Assembly (NCBI RefSeq): GCF_011065895.1
Contig: NZ_JAALCR010000046.1
Location: 1 to 37,279, forward strand
Origin: Paludisphaera rhizosphaerae
GTDB taxonomy: Bacteria > Planctomycetota > Planctomycetia > Isosphaerales > Isosphaeraceae
Direction of reading: 5' to 3'
DNA length: 37,279 nucleotides
Shown here: piece after piece, positions 1 through 8,849 of the stretch
Layout: each line of letters starts with the position of its first letter
Numbering within the stretch: position 1 is the first letter of the stretch
Made by a program: the position numbers and the translations under genes
Notes under the pieces: generated by a model
What the model was told of the DNA's origin: nothing
Databases searched by the model: none
Seen by the model: only the letters and a program-made list of their open reading frames with translations

Positions 1-42
1 GGCGGGAGAGGGGACCACGTGCTGGGCCATTCAACGGCAAGG

Positions 43-1038
43 TCAGCCCTTCTCCACCTTGTTCGGCAGCGGCAGGCCCTTCTCGAAGTTCGTGAAGCTG
101 GCGATCACCGTGGAGGCGATGTTGCCGATCGCCTCTGCGGTGAAGAACGCCTGGTGGCCGGTGATGAGGACGTTGGGGAACGTCAGCAGGCGGGCGAGGA
201 CGTCGTCCTCGATGACGCGGCTGGAGAAGTCCTCGAAGAAGTAGTGCTCTTCTTCCTCGTACACGTCGAGCGCCAGGTAGCCGAGCCTTCCCGACTTCAG
301 GGCGTCGACGACGGCCCCGGTGTCGATGACGTCGCCCCGGCTGGTGTTGACCAGCATTGCGCCCGGCTTCATCTTCGCCAGGGTCTTCTCGTTGATGAGC
401 TTGTTCGTCTCGGGCGTCAGCGGGCAGTGGAGGCTGACGACGTCGGACTCGGCCAGCAGTTCGTCGAGATCGACGTAGCGAACGCCGATCGCCGTGCAGT
501 CTGGGTTGATGTATGAGTCGAACGCGAGGATCCGGCAGCCGAAGCCGTGGAGGATCTTCGCCACCAGCGCCCCGATCTTCCCCGTGCCGACGATCCCGAC
601 CGTCTTGTTGAAGAGGTCGAAGCCCATCAGGCCGTCGAGCTGGAAGTTGCCGTCCCGGACGCGGTTGTAGGCGCGGGGGATGTGGCGGTTGAGGGCCAAC
701 AGCAGCCCGACGGCGTGCTCGGCGACGGCGTGCGGCGAGTAGGCCGGCACCCGGACGACGGTCATCCCGTGTGCGTGGGCGGCGTCGAGGTCGACCTGGT
801 TGAACCCGGCGCAACGGCAGGCGATCAGTTTCACGCCCTCGGCGGCGAGGATCCTCAGTGCTGACGCGTCGGCCTGGTCGTTCACGAAGATGCAGACCGC
901 GTCCGATCCTTTCGCCAGCGGCGCGGTGTCGGTGGTCAGGCGGGTGTCGAAGTAGTGAAGCTCGTGACTCGTCCCCTTGGCGGCGGCGTCGAGGAACTCC
1001 TGATCGTAGGGCTTGGTGCTGAAGACGGCGACTCGCAT
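43..1038 (-). CDS. ldhA: D-lactate dehydrogenase (2-hydroxyacid dehydrogenase family)
   Basis: NAD-dependent cytoplasmic enzyme expected to interconvert pyruvate and D-lactate. The 331-residue product is full length and resembles E. coli LdhA throughout. It has an N-terminal catalytic segment with [14 protein letters not shown] (residues 74-87), the NAD-binding GTGKIG (151-156), the substrate-binding arginine in NTSRGD (R234), an acidic cluster EEEE (261-264) that supplies the catalytic glutamate, and the catalytic histidine in GHQAFFT (H295). The ATG at 1038 has GGAG about eight bases upstream. It lies directly downstream of a response-regulator reading frame on the same strand, and the two frames overlap because the regulator has no stop. 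Related 2-hydroxyacid dehydrogenases differ in substrate, but the close LdhA match makes D-lactate the best call. Confidence 0.9.
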   Translation of the reverse strand: MRVAVFSTKPYDQEFLDAAAKGTSHELHYFDTRLTTDTAPLAKGSDAVCIFVNDQADASALRILAAEGVKLIACRCAGFNQVDLDAAHAHGMTVVRVPAYSPHAVAEHAVGLLLALNRHIPRAYNRVRDGNFQLDGLMGFDLFNKTVGIVGTGKIGALVAKILHGFGCRILAFDSYINPDCTAIGVRYVDLDELLAESDVVSLHCPLTPETNKLINEKTLAKMKPGAMLVNTSRGDVIDTGAVVDALKSGRLGYLALDVYEEEEHYFFEDFSSRVIEDDVLARLLTFPNVLITGHQAFFTAEAIGNIASTVIASFTNFEKGLPLPNKVEKG

Positions 1039-1075
1039 GACGGCGGCTCCGGGACGGGTCGGGGCAGGGCTCGCG

Positions 1076-1435
1076 TGCGGGGATCCCGCGGACGATTGCG
1101 AGCAGGGCGTCGATGTCGACCGGCTTGTGAAGGAATCGTGAGCAGCCCGAGGCTCGCGCTCGATCGCCGACGTGGTCTTCGGAATGGCCCGACGTCGCGA
1201 TCAGGTACGGCGGCGGCTCCTCTACGCTCAGTGTCTCGGCCAGCTTGAAGCCGTCCAGGCCGGGGAGCTTCAGGTCGAGCAGAACCACGTCGGGCCGGAA
1301 CCGGCGGTCGGCCTTGACCGCCTCCAGCCCGTCGTAGACCGCCTCGGCCTGACAGCCCTCGACGGTCAGGAGCATCACCGCCATGTCGGCCGCGTCCCGG
1401 TTGTCGTCGACGATCAGCACGCGGGTCGGTCTCAT
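1076..1435 (-). CDS. Response regulator receiver domain; reading frame has no stop before the window edge
   Basis: Single-domain phospho-receiver. It starts at ATG 1435 with a strong GGAGG six bases upstream, 30 bases after the hisG stop. The translation begins [20 protein letters not shown] and shows the acidic pair D10/D11, phospho-acceptor D54 in [10 protein letters not shown]81/S82 in IATSGHSED and K104 in FLHKPVDID, so all receiver residues are present. The domain is complete by about residue 118, and the coordinates given stop at residue 120. No in-frame stop follows: the frame is open through all of ldhA, in a different frame, to the left edge of the window. The true 3' end is therefore unknown. 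A one-base shift near 1040-1090 into the ldhA frame would fuse receiver and LdhA. Known role of the family: relay of phosphoryl signals from a histidine kinase; no output domain is visible. Confidence 0.75.
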
Positions 1436-1465
1436 GTCGGCCTCCGTTCCATCCGGGTGTTTATG

Positions 1466-2518
1466 TCAGCTTCGAGCACCCTCCGCAAGTGGGGCGCCAA
1501 GCTTTTCCCGAAGGTCGTCGAAGGTCGACGGGGCGTTGCGGTCGAAGACGAACTGAGCGGGGAGCCCGACGACCCGGCTGGCGCCCAGGTCGAAGAGCGC
1601 CCGCTGGCAGGCGGTGAGCTTCTTGGCGGCCACCAACGCGGTGACGCGCCAACCGGGGCCGCCGGTTTCATCCCAGACCTCGCCCCGGGCGATGTGCTGG
1701 GCGCCCTGGCTCCGGAGGTAGTCGGCGACCGCGGCGGCCGTTTCACGTCCCGGCGCGGCGGGGGCGCCCACGACTTCCAGGTGCAAGAGCCCTTCGGAGC
1801 GCTTCACGCCGTCCATCGCGTCGAGCAGGAGGGCCAGCGGTCCGGTCTCGCCTTCCTCGACCAGCTTCGCGAGGCTCGGCGCGTGGCCGATCAGGCATGA
1901 GGCCGAGTCCAGGACGATCCCGCCGGCGATCTCTCGCAGGCGGTTGTCCTTCAGCGTGACGCCGGAGCTGGTCAGGTCGACGATGATGTCGGCGATGCCC
2001 AGGCTCGGGTGCAGCTCGAGCGCCCCCTCGGAATCGATCAACTGGTAGTAGTAAATGCCCCACTTGCGGAAGTACTGCCGCACGAGCGCGGGGTACTTGG
2101 TGGAGACCCGGAACGTCTTGCCCGCCGCCTTGAACTCGGCGGTGAGGTCGACGAGGTCCATGACGTGGCCGACGTCCACCCAGCTTTCGGGCACGGCGAC
2201 GACCAGCCGGCAGCCGCCGTAGCCCAGGTCGGGGACGACGACGGCGGCTTCCTGGGCCTCGAAGGCATGCTCGGCGTAAACGTCCATCCCCGTGACGCCC
2301 AGGTGGCAGCGGCCTTCCTGGACCTGAAGGACGATGTCCGTGGGCCTCATGAAGACGACGTGGAACCGCGGCTGGCCGGCGATGGTCGCCTCATACTGGC
2401 GGTCGCTGGCGCGCCGGACCTTGTATCCGGCCGTCTTGAGGATGTCGACGATCCCCTCGTAGAGGTGCCCCTTGGAGGGGATCGCCAGGCGGATGGGGTC
2501 GATGATTTCAGCGGTCAT
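1466..2518 (-). CDS. hisG: ATP phosphoribosyltransferase, long form
   Basis: First enzyme of histidine biosynthesis, joining ATP and PRPP to give phosphoribosyl-ATP. The N-terminal catalytic part has RLAIPSKGHLYE (residues 10-21), and the family PRPP signature DIIVDLTSSGVTLKDN lies at residues 177-192. At 350 residues it is much longer than short-form HisG (about 210 residues). The extra C-terminal region contains GWRVTALVAAKKL and occupies the place of the regulatory ACT-like domain of long-form enzymes. The start ATG overlaps the stop of the upstream hisZ-like gene (ATGA, 2515-2518), with GGGGAG in front. Long-form HisG normally works without HisZ, so its coupling to a HisRS paralogue is notable. 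Identification is firm; the exact fold of the tail is inferred. Confidence 0.93.
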   Translation of the reverse strand: MTAEIIDPIRLAIPSKGHLYEGIVDILKTAGYKVRRASDRQYEATIAGQPRFHVVFMRPTDIVLQVQEGRCHLGVTGMDVYAEHAFEAQEAAVVVPDLGYGGCRLVVAVPESWVDVGHVMDLVDLTAEFKAAGKTFRVSTKYPALVRQYFRKWGIYYYQLIDSEGALELHPSLGIADIIVDLTSSGVTLKDNRLREIAGGIVLDSASCLIGHAPSLAKLVEEGETGPLALLLDAMDGVKRSEGLLHLEVVGAPAAPGRETAAAVADYLRSQGAQHIARGEVWDETGGPGWRVTALVAAKKLTACQRALFDLGASRVVGLPAQFVFDRNAPSTFDDLREKLGAPLAEGARS

Positions 2519-4053
2519 CGGGCGTCTCCCCGGGCCAGCAGCGAGAGGCGGCTCCGGATCTGGTCGATTAGCTCCCCTTCGCGGACGGAACGGACGTCGC
2601 CGTGATCCAGGTCCCAGACCTCGACGTCCGCGCCGGCGGCGACGATCCGGTTCAGTCCGAGATCCCGGGCGTAGTCCACGGCCGGCTCGATGGCCAGGTC
2701 GGCGACGACCACGGGGAAGGCGGTGCGTTCACGCAGGAAGGCGGCCAGCGCGACGGCCTCGCGGCCCAGACCGCGGCCGTCGCCCGTCACGAGGAACCCC
2801 TGTGAGGTTTTGTCCGCGGTCTCGCGACCGCCGAGGACCTGATCGAGCCGCTCCAGCCCGAAGGCGAAGCCGGCCCCGCGGTCGTCGCGGTCGCGGCCGC
2901 CCAGAACGCGGGCCAGGCCGTCGTATCGGCCGCCGCCGCAAACCTCGACGGGCCCTTCGGGCGTGGGGACGGAAAGCTCAAAGATCATCTGCGTGTAGAA
3001 CCCGATCCCACGACCGAACCCCAGGTCCAGCTCGACTCGTTTCAGGTCGATCCCCTGGCGTTCGAGCATCTCCGTCAGATTCTTGATCGCCGCGACCGAC
3101 TCCGGCGCGCTGGCGGCGAAGTCGCGGTCGAGCTTGACCAGGACGTCCGCCGCAGGACCGCGGAGGTCGGCCAGGCCGTGGACGAGGTCTCGGACGTTTC
3201 CAAGAGCGTCGTGCAGCGAGTGCTCCAGCGCCCACTTGTTGCGGAGCCGGGCGACGATCTCGGCCTCCGACCGACGGCCCGTGACGTCCGGCACCAGGTG
3301 CCTGAAGAGGCGGTCGACGGCCGGGTCGGAACTCGTCCGCGACGTCGCCGATTCGGCCTCGTCGGTTTCGCGGGCACCGAGCCAGTCGGTGAGGCGATCA
3401 AGGGCGTCTTCCAGGGTCCGGACCCCTTTGCCCTCGCTGGCGGCCTCGCTCAGCGACTCGATCAGAGCCGCAGTTGCGGCGGGAGGGAGCCCCGCGCCGC
3501 CGAGCAATTCCAGGATCAGGCCGACGTGGCCCACGCGGATCTTCGGTTCGGCGACGCCGAGGGCCCGGAGCGACCAGTCGGCCAGCCAGATGATCTCGGC
3601 GTCGGCGGCGGGTCCACCCGCGCCGATGAGTTCGACGCCCGTCTGGATGAACTCGCGGTCGAGCCCCTTGCCGGTCGCCTGGAATCGGAAGACCGGGCCG
3701 GAGACACTGGCTCGCCATGGGAGCGACGGCGGCTGGGGGGCCTCAACGTAGGCCCGCACCAGGCCGGCGGTCAGCTCGGGACGCAGGCAGATGCCGGCAG
3801 TCCCCGCGCCGGAGACCTCGAACAACTTGCCCACGATGCCGGCGCCGCTTTTGCGCTCGTGGAGGTCGGACAACTCCAGGACGGAGGTCCGCGCCGGCCG
3901 GTAGCCTGCGCGGGCGAAGCAGTCGAGGAGGGTTCGTTCATATCCCAGCAGCCGGGCGTAGTCGGCCTGAAGCCAGTCGCGGGTGCCGCGGACCTGGCCG
4001 ACGTGACGCTCGGGAGCGGTAGCGGGGTCGGCGGGGGTGCGGAGGACGGTCAT
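2515..4053 (-). CDS. hisZ: Histidyl-tRNA synthetase paralogue, HisZ-like
   Basis: Class II synthetase-like protein of 512 residues. It keeps a motif-2-like stretch VFRFQATGKGLDREF (residues 121-135), a glycine-rich loop GFGRGIGFYTQ (345-355) where true HisRS has ARGLDYYTG, and motif-3-like GGGRYDGL (373-380). After about residue 415 it has an additional alpha/beta region resembling a HisRS anticodon-binding domain, which classical HisZ lacks. It sits between authentic hisS and hisG with 4-base overlaps on both sides. A regulatory subunit of HisG is therefore the most likely role. A second HisRS or a Gcn2-like histidine sensor are alternatives. The start ATG 4053 is supported by GGGGAG upstream inside hisS. 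Confidence 0.7.
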   Translation of the reverse strand: MTVLRTPADPATAPERHVGQVRGTRDWLQADYARLLGYERTLLDCFARAGYRPARTSVLELSDLHERKSGAGIVGKLFEVSGAGTAGICLRPELTAGLVRAYVEAPQPPSLPWRASVSGPVFRFQATGKGLDREFIQTGVELIGAGGPAADAEIIWLADWSLRALGVAEPKIRVGHVGLILELLGGAGLPPAATAALIESLSEAASEGKGVRTLEDALDRLTDWLGARETDEAESATSRTSSDPAVDRLFRHLVPDVTGRRSEAEIVARLRNKWALEHSLHDALGNVRDLVHGLADLRGPAADVLVKLDRDFAASAPESVAAIKNLTEMLERQGIDLKRVELDLGFGRGIGFYTQMIFELSVPTPEGPVEVCGGGRYDGLARVLGGRDRDDRGAGFAFGLERLDQVLGGRETADKTSQGFLVTGDGRGLGREAVALAAFLRERTAFPVVVADLAIEPAVDYARDLGLNRIVAAGADVEVWDLDHGDVRSVREGELIDQIRSRLSLLARGDAR

Positions 4054-5420
4054 GACGAGGCTCCCCGCTGCTCGATGACCTCAAGGGCGCCTCGGATCGA
4101 GTCCTCCAGGACGGACCAGGCGAGTCCCTTGTCCTCGTGCCGGGTTTCCAGGTCTCGGAGGTTGAAGGTCTCGGCCTTCATTTCTTCCGGGCCGACGATC
4201 ACGGCCAGCTTGTGGCCGTGGCTGGAGCCGTAGCCCATCTGTTTGCCGACCTGAAGCGGTTCCGGATAGACCTCGCAGCCGATCCCCGCCTTGCGGAGAA
4301 CGCCCGCGAGCCGGACGGGGACGGTCGACGGCACACCCGGAAAGTTGGCGATCAGGACGGGGGCCGTCGCCGCCGACTTCTTGAGGGCGCCCGCTTCCTC
4401 CATCAGGGCCAAGAGCCGGTCGAGACCGATCGAGGCCCCGACGCCGGGGAGTCGACGGGCGGTGAAGAGGCTCGCGAGGTCGTCGTAGCGCCCGCCTGAG
4501 GCGACGCTGCCGAACCGCTCCCAGCCGATGACGGTCGTCTCGAAGACGACGCCCGTGTAGTAGTCGAGCCCGCGGGCCAGGCCGAGGTCGATCGCCGTGC
4601 GTTCCCTGGGGACGCCGCCGGCTTCGAGCAGGTCGAGCACGGCGCGGAGGTCGGCGATTCCCTGGGCGGCTTTTTCGTTGGCGCCCAGGCGGGCCTCGGC
4701 GGCGTCGAGCACCTCGCCGGAGCCGCGGCCGGTTTCGGCGAAGTCGAGGATGCGGGTCGTCTGGTCGGCCGTCAGCCCCGCGCCGCCGACGTCGGCCGGA
4801 CGCTCCAGCTCGGCGGCGACGCCGTCGCGGCCGATCTTGGCGAGCTTGTCGAGCGACCGCAGCACGAGCCCGGACTTGCCCGCGAGGTCGACCGATTCCA
4901 GCATACCGTCGAGGATCTTGCGGTTGTTGAGCGTGATCGTGAACGGCGGGACGTCGGCCGCAGTGAGGGCGGAGTAGATGATCTGGGCCGTCTCGGCGTC
5001 GGCCAGGCGGCTGTCGACGCCGATGGTGTCGAAGTCGCACTGGACGAACTCGCGGAACCGCCCCTTGGCGGGACGCTCGCCCCGGAAGACGGAGCCGATG
5101 GCGTACCGCTTGAACGGCACGCCGACCTCGTCCATGTGCTTGGCAATGAACCGGGCCAGGGGGACGGTCAGGTCGAACCGCAGGGCGAGTTCCCCGGGCG
5201 TCCCCCCCTTGTTGGTGACGTCGAAGATCTGGCGCAGGACCTCGTCCGAGCCAGCCCCCTTGCCCGTGAGGACCTCCATGCGCTCGATATGGGGCGTCTC
5301 GATCGGCACGAAGCCGAATGAGGCGAAGGTCTCTCGGAAGGACTTGAGGATCCGCTCGCGGGGGATCATGACGGCGGGAAGCAGGTCTCTCAGCCCGCTG
5401 GCCACCCGGGGGTCGATCAT
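4050..5420 (-). CDS. hisS: Histidyl-tRNA synthetase
   Basis: Charges tRNA-His with histidine in the cytoplasm. The 456-residue protein has all class II HisRS hallmarks: LRFDLTVPLARF (residues 80-91), motif 2 FRGERPAKGRFREF (112-125), the histidine-binding ARGLDYYTG (282-290), GGRYDDL in motif 3, and a C-terminal anticodon-binding domain of about 95 residues from APVLIANFPG onward. Length matches the family. The start is the ATG at 5420, and the stop overlaps the following hisZ-like gene by 4 bases. It is the first gene of the hisS-hisZ-hisG cluster, so translation and histidine biosynthesis are probably co-expressed here. No attenuator-like histidine leader was recognised in the 150 bases upstream. 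Confidence 0.95.
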   Translation of the reverse strand: MIDPRVASGLRDLLPAVMIPRERILKSFRETFASFGFVPIETPHIERMEVLTGKGAGSDEVLRQIFDVTNKGGTPGELALRFDLTVPLARFIAKHMDEVGVPFKRYAIGSVFRGERPAKGRFREFVQCDFDTIGVDSRLADAETAQIIYSALTAADVPPFTITLNNRKILDGMLESVDLAGKSGLVLRSLDKLAKIGRDGVAAELERPADVGGAGLTADQTTRILDFAETGRGSGEVLDAAEARLGANEKAAQGIADLRAVLDLLEAGGVPRERTAIDLGLARGLDYYTGVVFETTVIGWERFGSVASGGRYDDLASLFTARRLPGVGASIGLDRLLALMEEAGALKKSAATAPVLIANFPGVPSTVPVRLAGVLRKAGIGCEVYPEPLQVGKQMGYGSSHGHKLAVIVGPEEMKAETFNLRDLETRHEDKGLAWSVLEDSIRGALEVIEQRGASS

Positions 5421-5573
5421 CGGCTTCTTAACCCTGTCGCGGCTTCCCGCCTCGACCCATCGGCCGGGACGGACCGCGCTCGTCTCGTGATACGAACAAT
5501 CGGCGATTTTGCGGACAACCAGCCTAGCAGAACGAGGCCCGCCCCGGCAATCGCGCGGGGAGGGCGCATCGGT

Positions 5574-6584
5574 TCAGAAGTCGGCGTCGAGGACGATGCG
5601 GTAGCGGGCCTTGCCGGCCCTGAGCCGATCGAAGGCCTCGTTGATCTGGCTCATGGGCATGTGCTCGTTCTGGGGGGTTACGCCGTGCCTGGCGGCGAAA
5701 TCGAGCATCGTCGCCATGTCGACGGGCGAGCCGGTGGGGGAGGATGAGAGGCTCGCCTGCTTGAAGAGGAGTGCGAACACCGGTACCGGGATCGGCTCCG
5801 GCACTGCGCCGACGATGTGCATCCGGCCTCTCGGGGCGAGGGTCCCGAGCAGGGCCTCCCAATCCAGACGCGCGTTGACCGTCACGATCAGCAGGTCGAT
5901 TGAGCCGGATAGCTTTTTGAGGTCCGCCGAGTCGCTGCTGGAGGCGACGTGATTCGCCCCGAAGCTCCGGGCCTCGTCGAATTTGCTCGGGCTCGAGGTG
6001 AAGGCCGTCACGTCGCAGCCGTAGGCGTGGGCGAATTTCACAGCCATATGCCCAAGCCCGCCGATCCCCACGACGCCGACTCGGCTGGTGGGGACCGCAT
6101 GGTCGTGCAAGGGGTTGAACACCGTGATCCCGCCGCAGAGCAGGGGGCCGGCGTCCTGGTATGCCAGGCCCTCCGGCAGGGGGACGGTCCAGGCCCAGTG
6201 CGATCGGACGTGAGTCGCGAACCCGCCGCGATGGCCGATGATCGTGGGCACGAGGCTCGCGCAGAGGTGCTGGTCGCCGGAGAGGCACTGCCGGCAGTAC
6301 ATGCAACTGGACGCCGACCAGCCGACGCCGACTCGTTGGCCGACCGTCACCCCTTTGGCGGCGCTCCCGACCGCCGTCACGCGGCCGACGACCTCGTGTC
6401 CGAGGATCGCCGGGAATTGCGAGACGCCCCAGTCGTTGTTCAGTACCGAGAGGTCCGAATGGCAGAGCCCGCAATGCTCGACCTGGACCTCCACCTCCTC
6501 ATCGCCGATCGGTCCAAGGTCGACCGATTCCAGCGTCAACTTCGACTTCGCCGATTGCGCAACCCAGGCTTGATCGCTCATCAT
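5574..6584 (-). CDS. Zinc-dependent alcohol dehydrogenase, cinnamyl/YahK type
   Basis: Medium-chain NAD(P)-dependent alcohol/aldehyde oxidoreductase. I place the start at the ATG at 6584 because GAGGAG lies a few bases upstream and homology begins just after it; an in-frame upstream ATG at 6659 would add 25 arginine-rich residues. From 6584 (336 residues) the catalytic zinc ligands are C41 in CGLCHSD and H63/E64 in LGHEVVG, and the third is probably C150. The structural zinc site is C94, C97, C100 and C108. The dinucleotide-binding motif is GIGGLGHM (173-180). Family members reduce aldehydes to alcohols, but the substrate cannot be read from sequence. It follows the secreted esterase gene on the same strand. 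Confidence 0.88.
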   Translation of the reverse strand: MMSDQAWVAQSAKSKLTLESVDLGPIGDEEVEVQVEHCGLCHSDLSVLNNDWGVSQFPAILGHEVVGRVTAVGSAAKGVTVGQRVGVGWSASSCMYCRQCLSGDQHLCASLVPTIIGHRGGFATHVRSHWAWTVPLPEGLAYQDAGPLLCGGITVFNPLHDHAVPTSRVGVVGIGGLGHMAVKFAHAYGCDVTAFTSSPSKFDEARSFGANHVASSSDSADLKKLSGSIDLLIVTVNARLDWEALLGTLAPRGRMHIVGAVPEPIPVPVFALLFKQASLSSSPTGSPVDMATMLDFAARHGVTPQNEHMPMSQINEAFDRLRAGKARYRIVLDADF

Positions 6585-6671
6585 TCGTCTCCTCGGACGT
6601 TTGGAGTTCCGCGATGTTTCGGGCGAATTGTACGATCGACGGGAAATCGAGCCCCGCAAACCGATGGGCGA

Positions 6672-8831
6672 TCAAGGACGTTCCGTCGAGGTTGGAATGA
6701 TCTCGGGCCACGGCTTCTTGGAGCCTAAGCGCTCCGACAGGTCTCGCGGCCAGGCCCAGTAGGCCTCGGGCGAGCCCTCGATGCAGACGTCGACGGGGTA
6801 CATCAGGGCGACGGCCTGGGGCATGTCCAGAATACGGTCGAGGTTGAGGAACGCGGGGCCGTCCTGGACGGTGGCCGGCGGATTTTCGAGCAAGAGTCGC
6901 CGAACCTTGGATCCCTGAGGTTTGCCTTCATCGTTATCGAGAATGGCCGCCCAAAGTGCGATGGGGGCCATCTCCCCGGACGCCTTCAGCCGGAGGGGGG
7001 AGTTATGCCACCCTGTCAGGAAGATTACGGCGTTCTGGACGTCGTCGACGCGCAGGCCGTCGAGGGTCAGCCCGAGCAAGGCGAGGCGGCGGCGAATTGT
7101 GAGATCCTTCGACTTCGGCCAGGCGGTGCGTCCCACGCCGATCGGGGCGAGCAGGCCGATCGACTCGCCGGCATCGATGCGACGTTTCAGCTCCGCGAAT
7201 CTCGGGTGAGACGAGGGGTCGCCCTTTTCGGCTTCGAAGATTTCGATCAGGCCCTCGTACTTGCTCCACTCCTTCGATCCCATGACGAGAAGCTCAAGGT
7301 CTCCGTCATGCGGCCGTCCTCCTGGTTTGTGAAACACCCAGACTCGCGACCGAAGATCAGGGCGGTCCGTCAACCAGACGTCGAATGCCGAGACTCCGAC
7401 GCCTGCAAGGGTGATGTCGTCTTTCAGAATTCCTTTCCGTGCCTCATTCAAAGCCGCAAACGGGAACGTGACGGTCGTCCCAAATGGTGCCGACGTTCTC
7501 GCGAAGACCTGCTCCGCCGCCTGCGATCGCCAACGGGCCTTGATCGCCTTCCAATCGGCGTCGGTTTCCGGGATCGGAGGTTCACCGGACCGGGGGATGA
7601 ACGATTCGTGTATCGTGTCATTCGCGTTGGCGGGGAGAGGGGCCTTGGGGTCGAGGACTTTTAAAGAGGCGAGAGGCAGCTTGCGGTCCGGCTCCTGGAT
7701 CTTGTCGAGGCTCTGCGCCGAGCGCCCCTTGAACCAGCGCTCGAACCAGGCGAACTCAGGATGGCGAAGCTCCGGCGTGTCGGCGTGGCCTCCCTTGCCG
7801 ATCACGATGTCGAGACGTTCACGGGTCCCGTACCAGTCGTAGACCTTCTCCAGTGTGCCGTAGATTCGCCTTACCCCGACCTCGGGGAAGATCGGGTCGA
7901 CGTCATTGTTCTCGACGAGCAGCGCCTTGGGGGCGACGAGCGCGGCGAGCATCGTGTAATCCCAACGGTATGTGTTTACAAAATACATGCAGTCGCAATG
8001 GCCGTCCACGACCCCCTCGGGATAGGCGACTTTCGGGTTGCCGGCGACGACGTGGTCCTGCAGGTCGGTGATGCCGGCGACAGCGACGACCACCTTGAGC
8101 CGGTCGTCGACCGCGCCGAGGTACCACGACATCGCCCCGCCGCCTGAACGACCGGTCACGCCGATCCGGTCGGCGTCGACTTCGGGCCGCGAGCAGAGGT
8201 AGTCGATCGCCCGGATCCCATTCCAGACCTCGACGCCCGCCGGTGTGTATCCGCGCGACTGCCACCACCACATGTTCAAATGATGCGTCCCGTGGTGAAG
8301 CCCCGGGACCTCGCCGAGCTGGAGCGTGTCCAGCACCAGGCAGACGTAACCGTTGGCGGCGTACCAGGCGGCGTGATGCTGGTAATGCGTCTTGTTGCCG
8401 AAGATGACGCCGTCCTTCTCCTCCTTACCGTGGCCGCAGACGTAGACGATCGCCGGCAAGGGTTTCTCGACGACCTTTGGCCGGAACAGGTTCGCCGTGA
8501 CGTAAAGCCCTGGCGAGGACTGGAACACCAGCCGCTCGACGACGAAATCGGGGGCCTCGACGGTGCCCCGGATCTCAGCCTTCAGGTCGGTCCGGGGCGG
8601 CATCGGATCCAGCCCAAGCATCTCGCGCATCCGCCGCTGGGCCTCGGGCCGCTTCGCCTTCCAGTCCTCGGCCGATTGCGCGTCGCCCAACGGATGAGCG
8701 GCGATGCGATCGACCTCGGCCTTGAAGAACGCCTTCATCCCAGCGGGGATCGGTTCCTCAGCGATTACGGCGAACTCGCAGGAGGCGAGCAACGCTGCGG
8801 CGAGCGTCGTCAGGACGGTTCGGCTCGGCAT
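6672..8831 (-). CDS. Secreted alpha/beta hydrolase, acetyl-xylan-esterase-like
   Basis: Large exported esterase or peptidase-like hydrolase of 719 residues. Residues 1-24 look like a signal peptide (hydrophobic LTTLAAALLAS, then AVIAEE). The hydrolase core lies at about 90-370, with nucleophile elbow GRSGGG (S229), a likely acid in NDVDPIFPE (D312) and a histidine in GKGGHAD (H349). The remaining 350 residues repeat a weaker hydrolase-like pattern without an obvious second nucleophile elbow. Such proteins are frequent in planctomycetes and are usually annotated as acetyl xylan esterase or dienelactone-hydrolase-like. The start ATG 8831 has GGAG about eight bases upstream. It is followed by the alcohol dehydrogenase and preceded by DUF4058. 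The natural substrate is not known. Confidence 0.8.
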   Translation of the reverse strand: MPSRTVLTTLAAALLASCEFAVIAEEPIPAGMKAFFKAEVDRIAAHPLGDAQSAEDWKAKRPEAQRRMREMLGLDPMPPRTDLKAEIRGTVEAPDFVVERLVFQSSPGLYVTANLFRPKVVEKPLPAIVYVCGHGKEEKDGVIFGNKTHYQHHAAWYAANGYVCLVLDTLQLGEVPGLHHGTHHLNMWWWQSRGYTPAGVEVWNGIRAIDYLCSRPEVDADRIGVTGRSGGGAMSWYLGAVDDRLKVVVAVAGITDLQDHVVAGNPKVAYPEGVVDGHCDCMYFVNTYRWDYTMLAALVAPKALLVENNDVDPIFPEVGVRRIYGTLEKVYDWYGTRERLDIVIGKGGHADTPELRHPEFAWFERWFKGRSAQSLDKIQEPDRKLPLASLKVLDPKAPLPANANDTIHESFIPRSGEPPIPETDADWKAIKARWRSQAAEQVFARTSAPFGTTVTFPFAALNEARKGILKDDITLAGVGVSAFDVWLTDRPDLRSRVWVFHKPGGRPHDGDLELLVMGSKEWSKYEGLIEIFEAEKGDPSSHPRFAELKRRIDAGESIGLLAPIGVGRTAWPKSKDLTIRRRLALLGLTLDGLRVDDVQNAVIFLTGWHNSPLRLKASGEMAPIALWAAILDNDEGKPQGSKVRRLLLENPPATVQDGPAFLNLDRILDMPQAVALMYPVDVCIEGSPEAYWAWPRDLSERLGSKKPWPEIIPTSTERP

Positions 8832-8849
8832 GGATCTGCTCCGGGGTCG

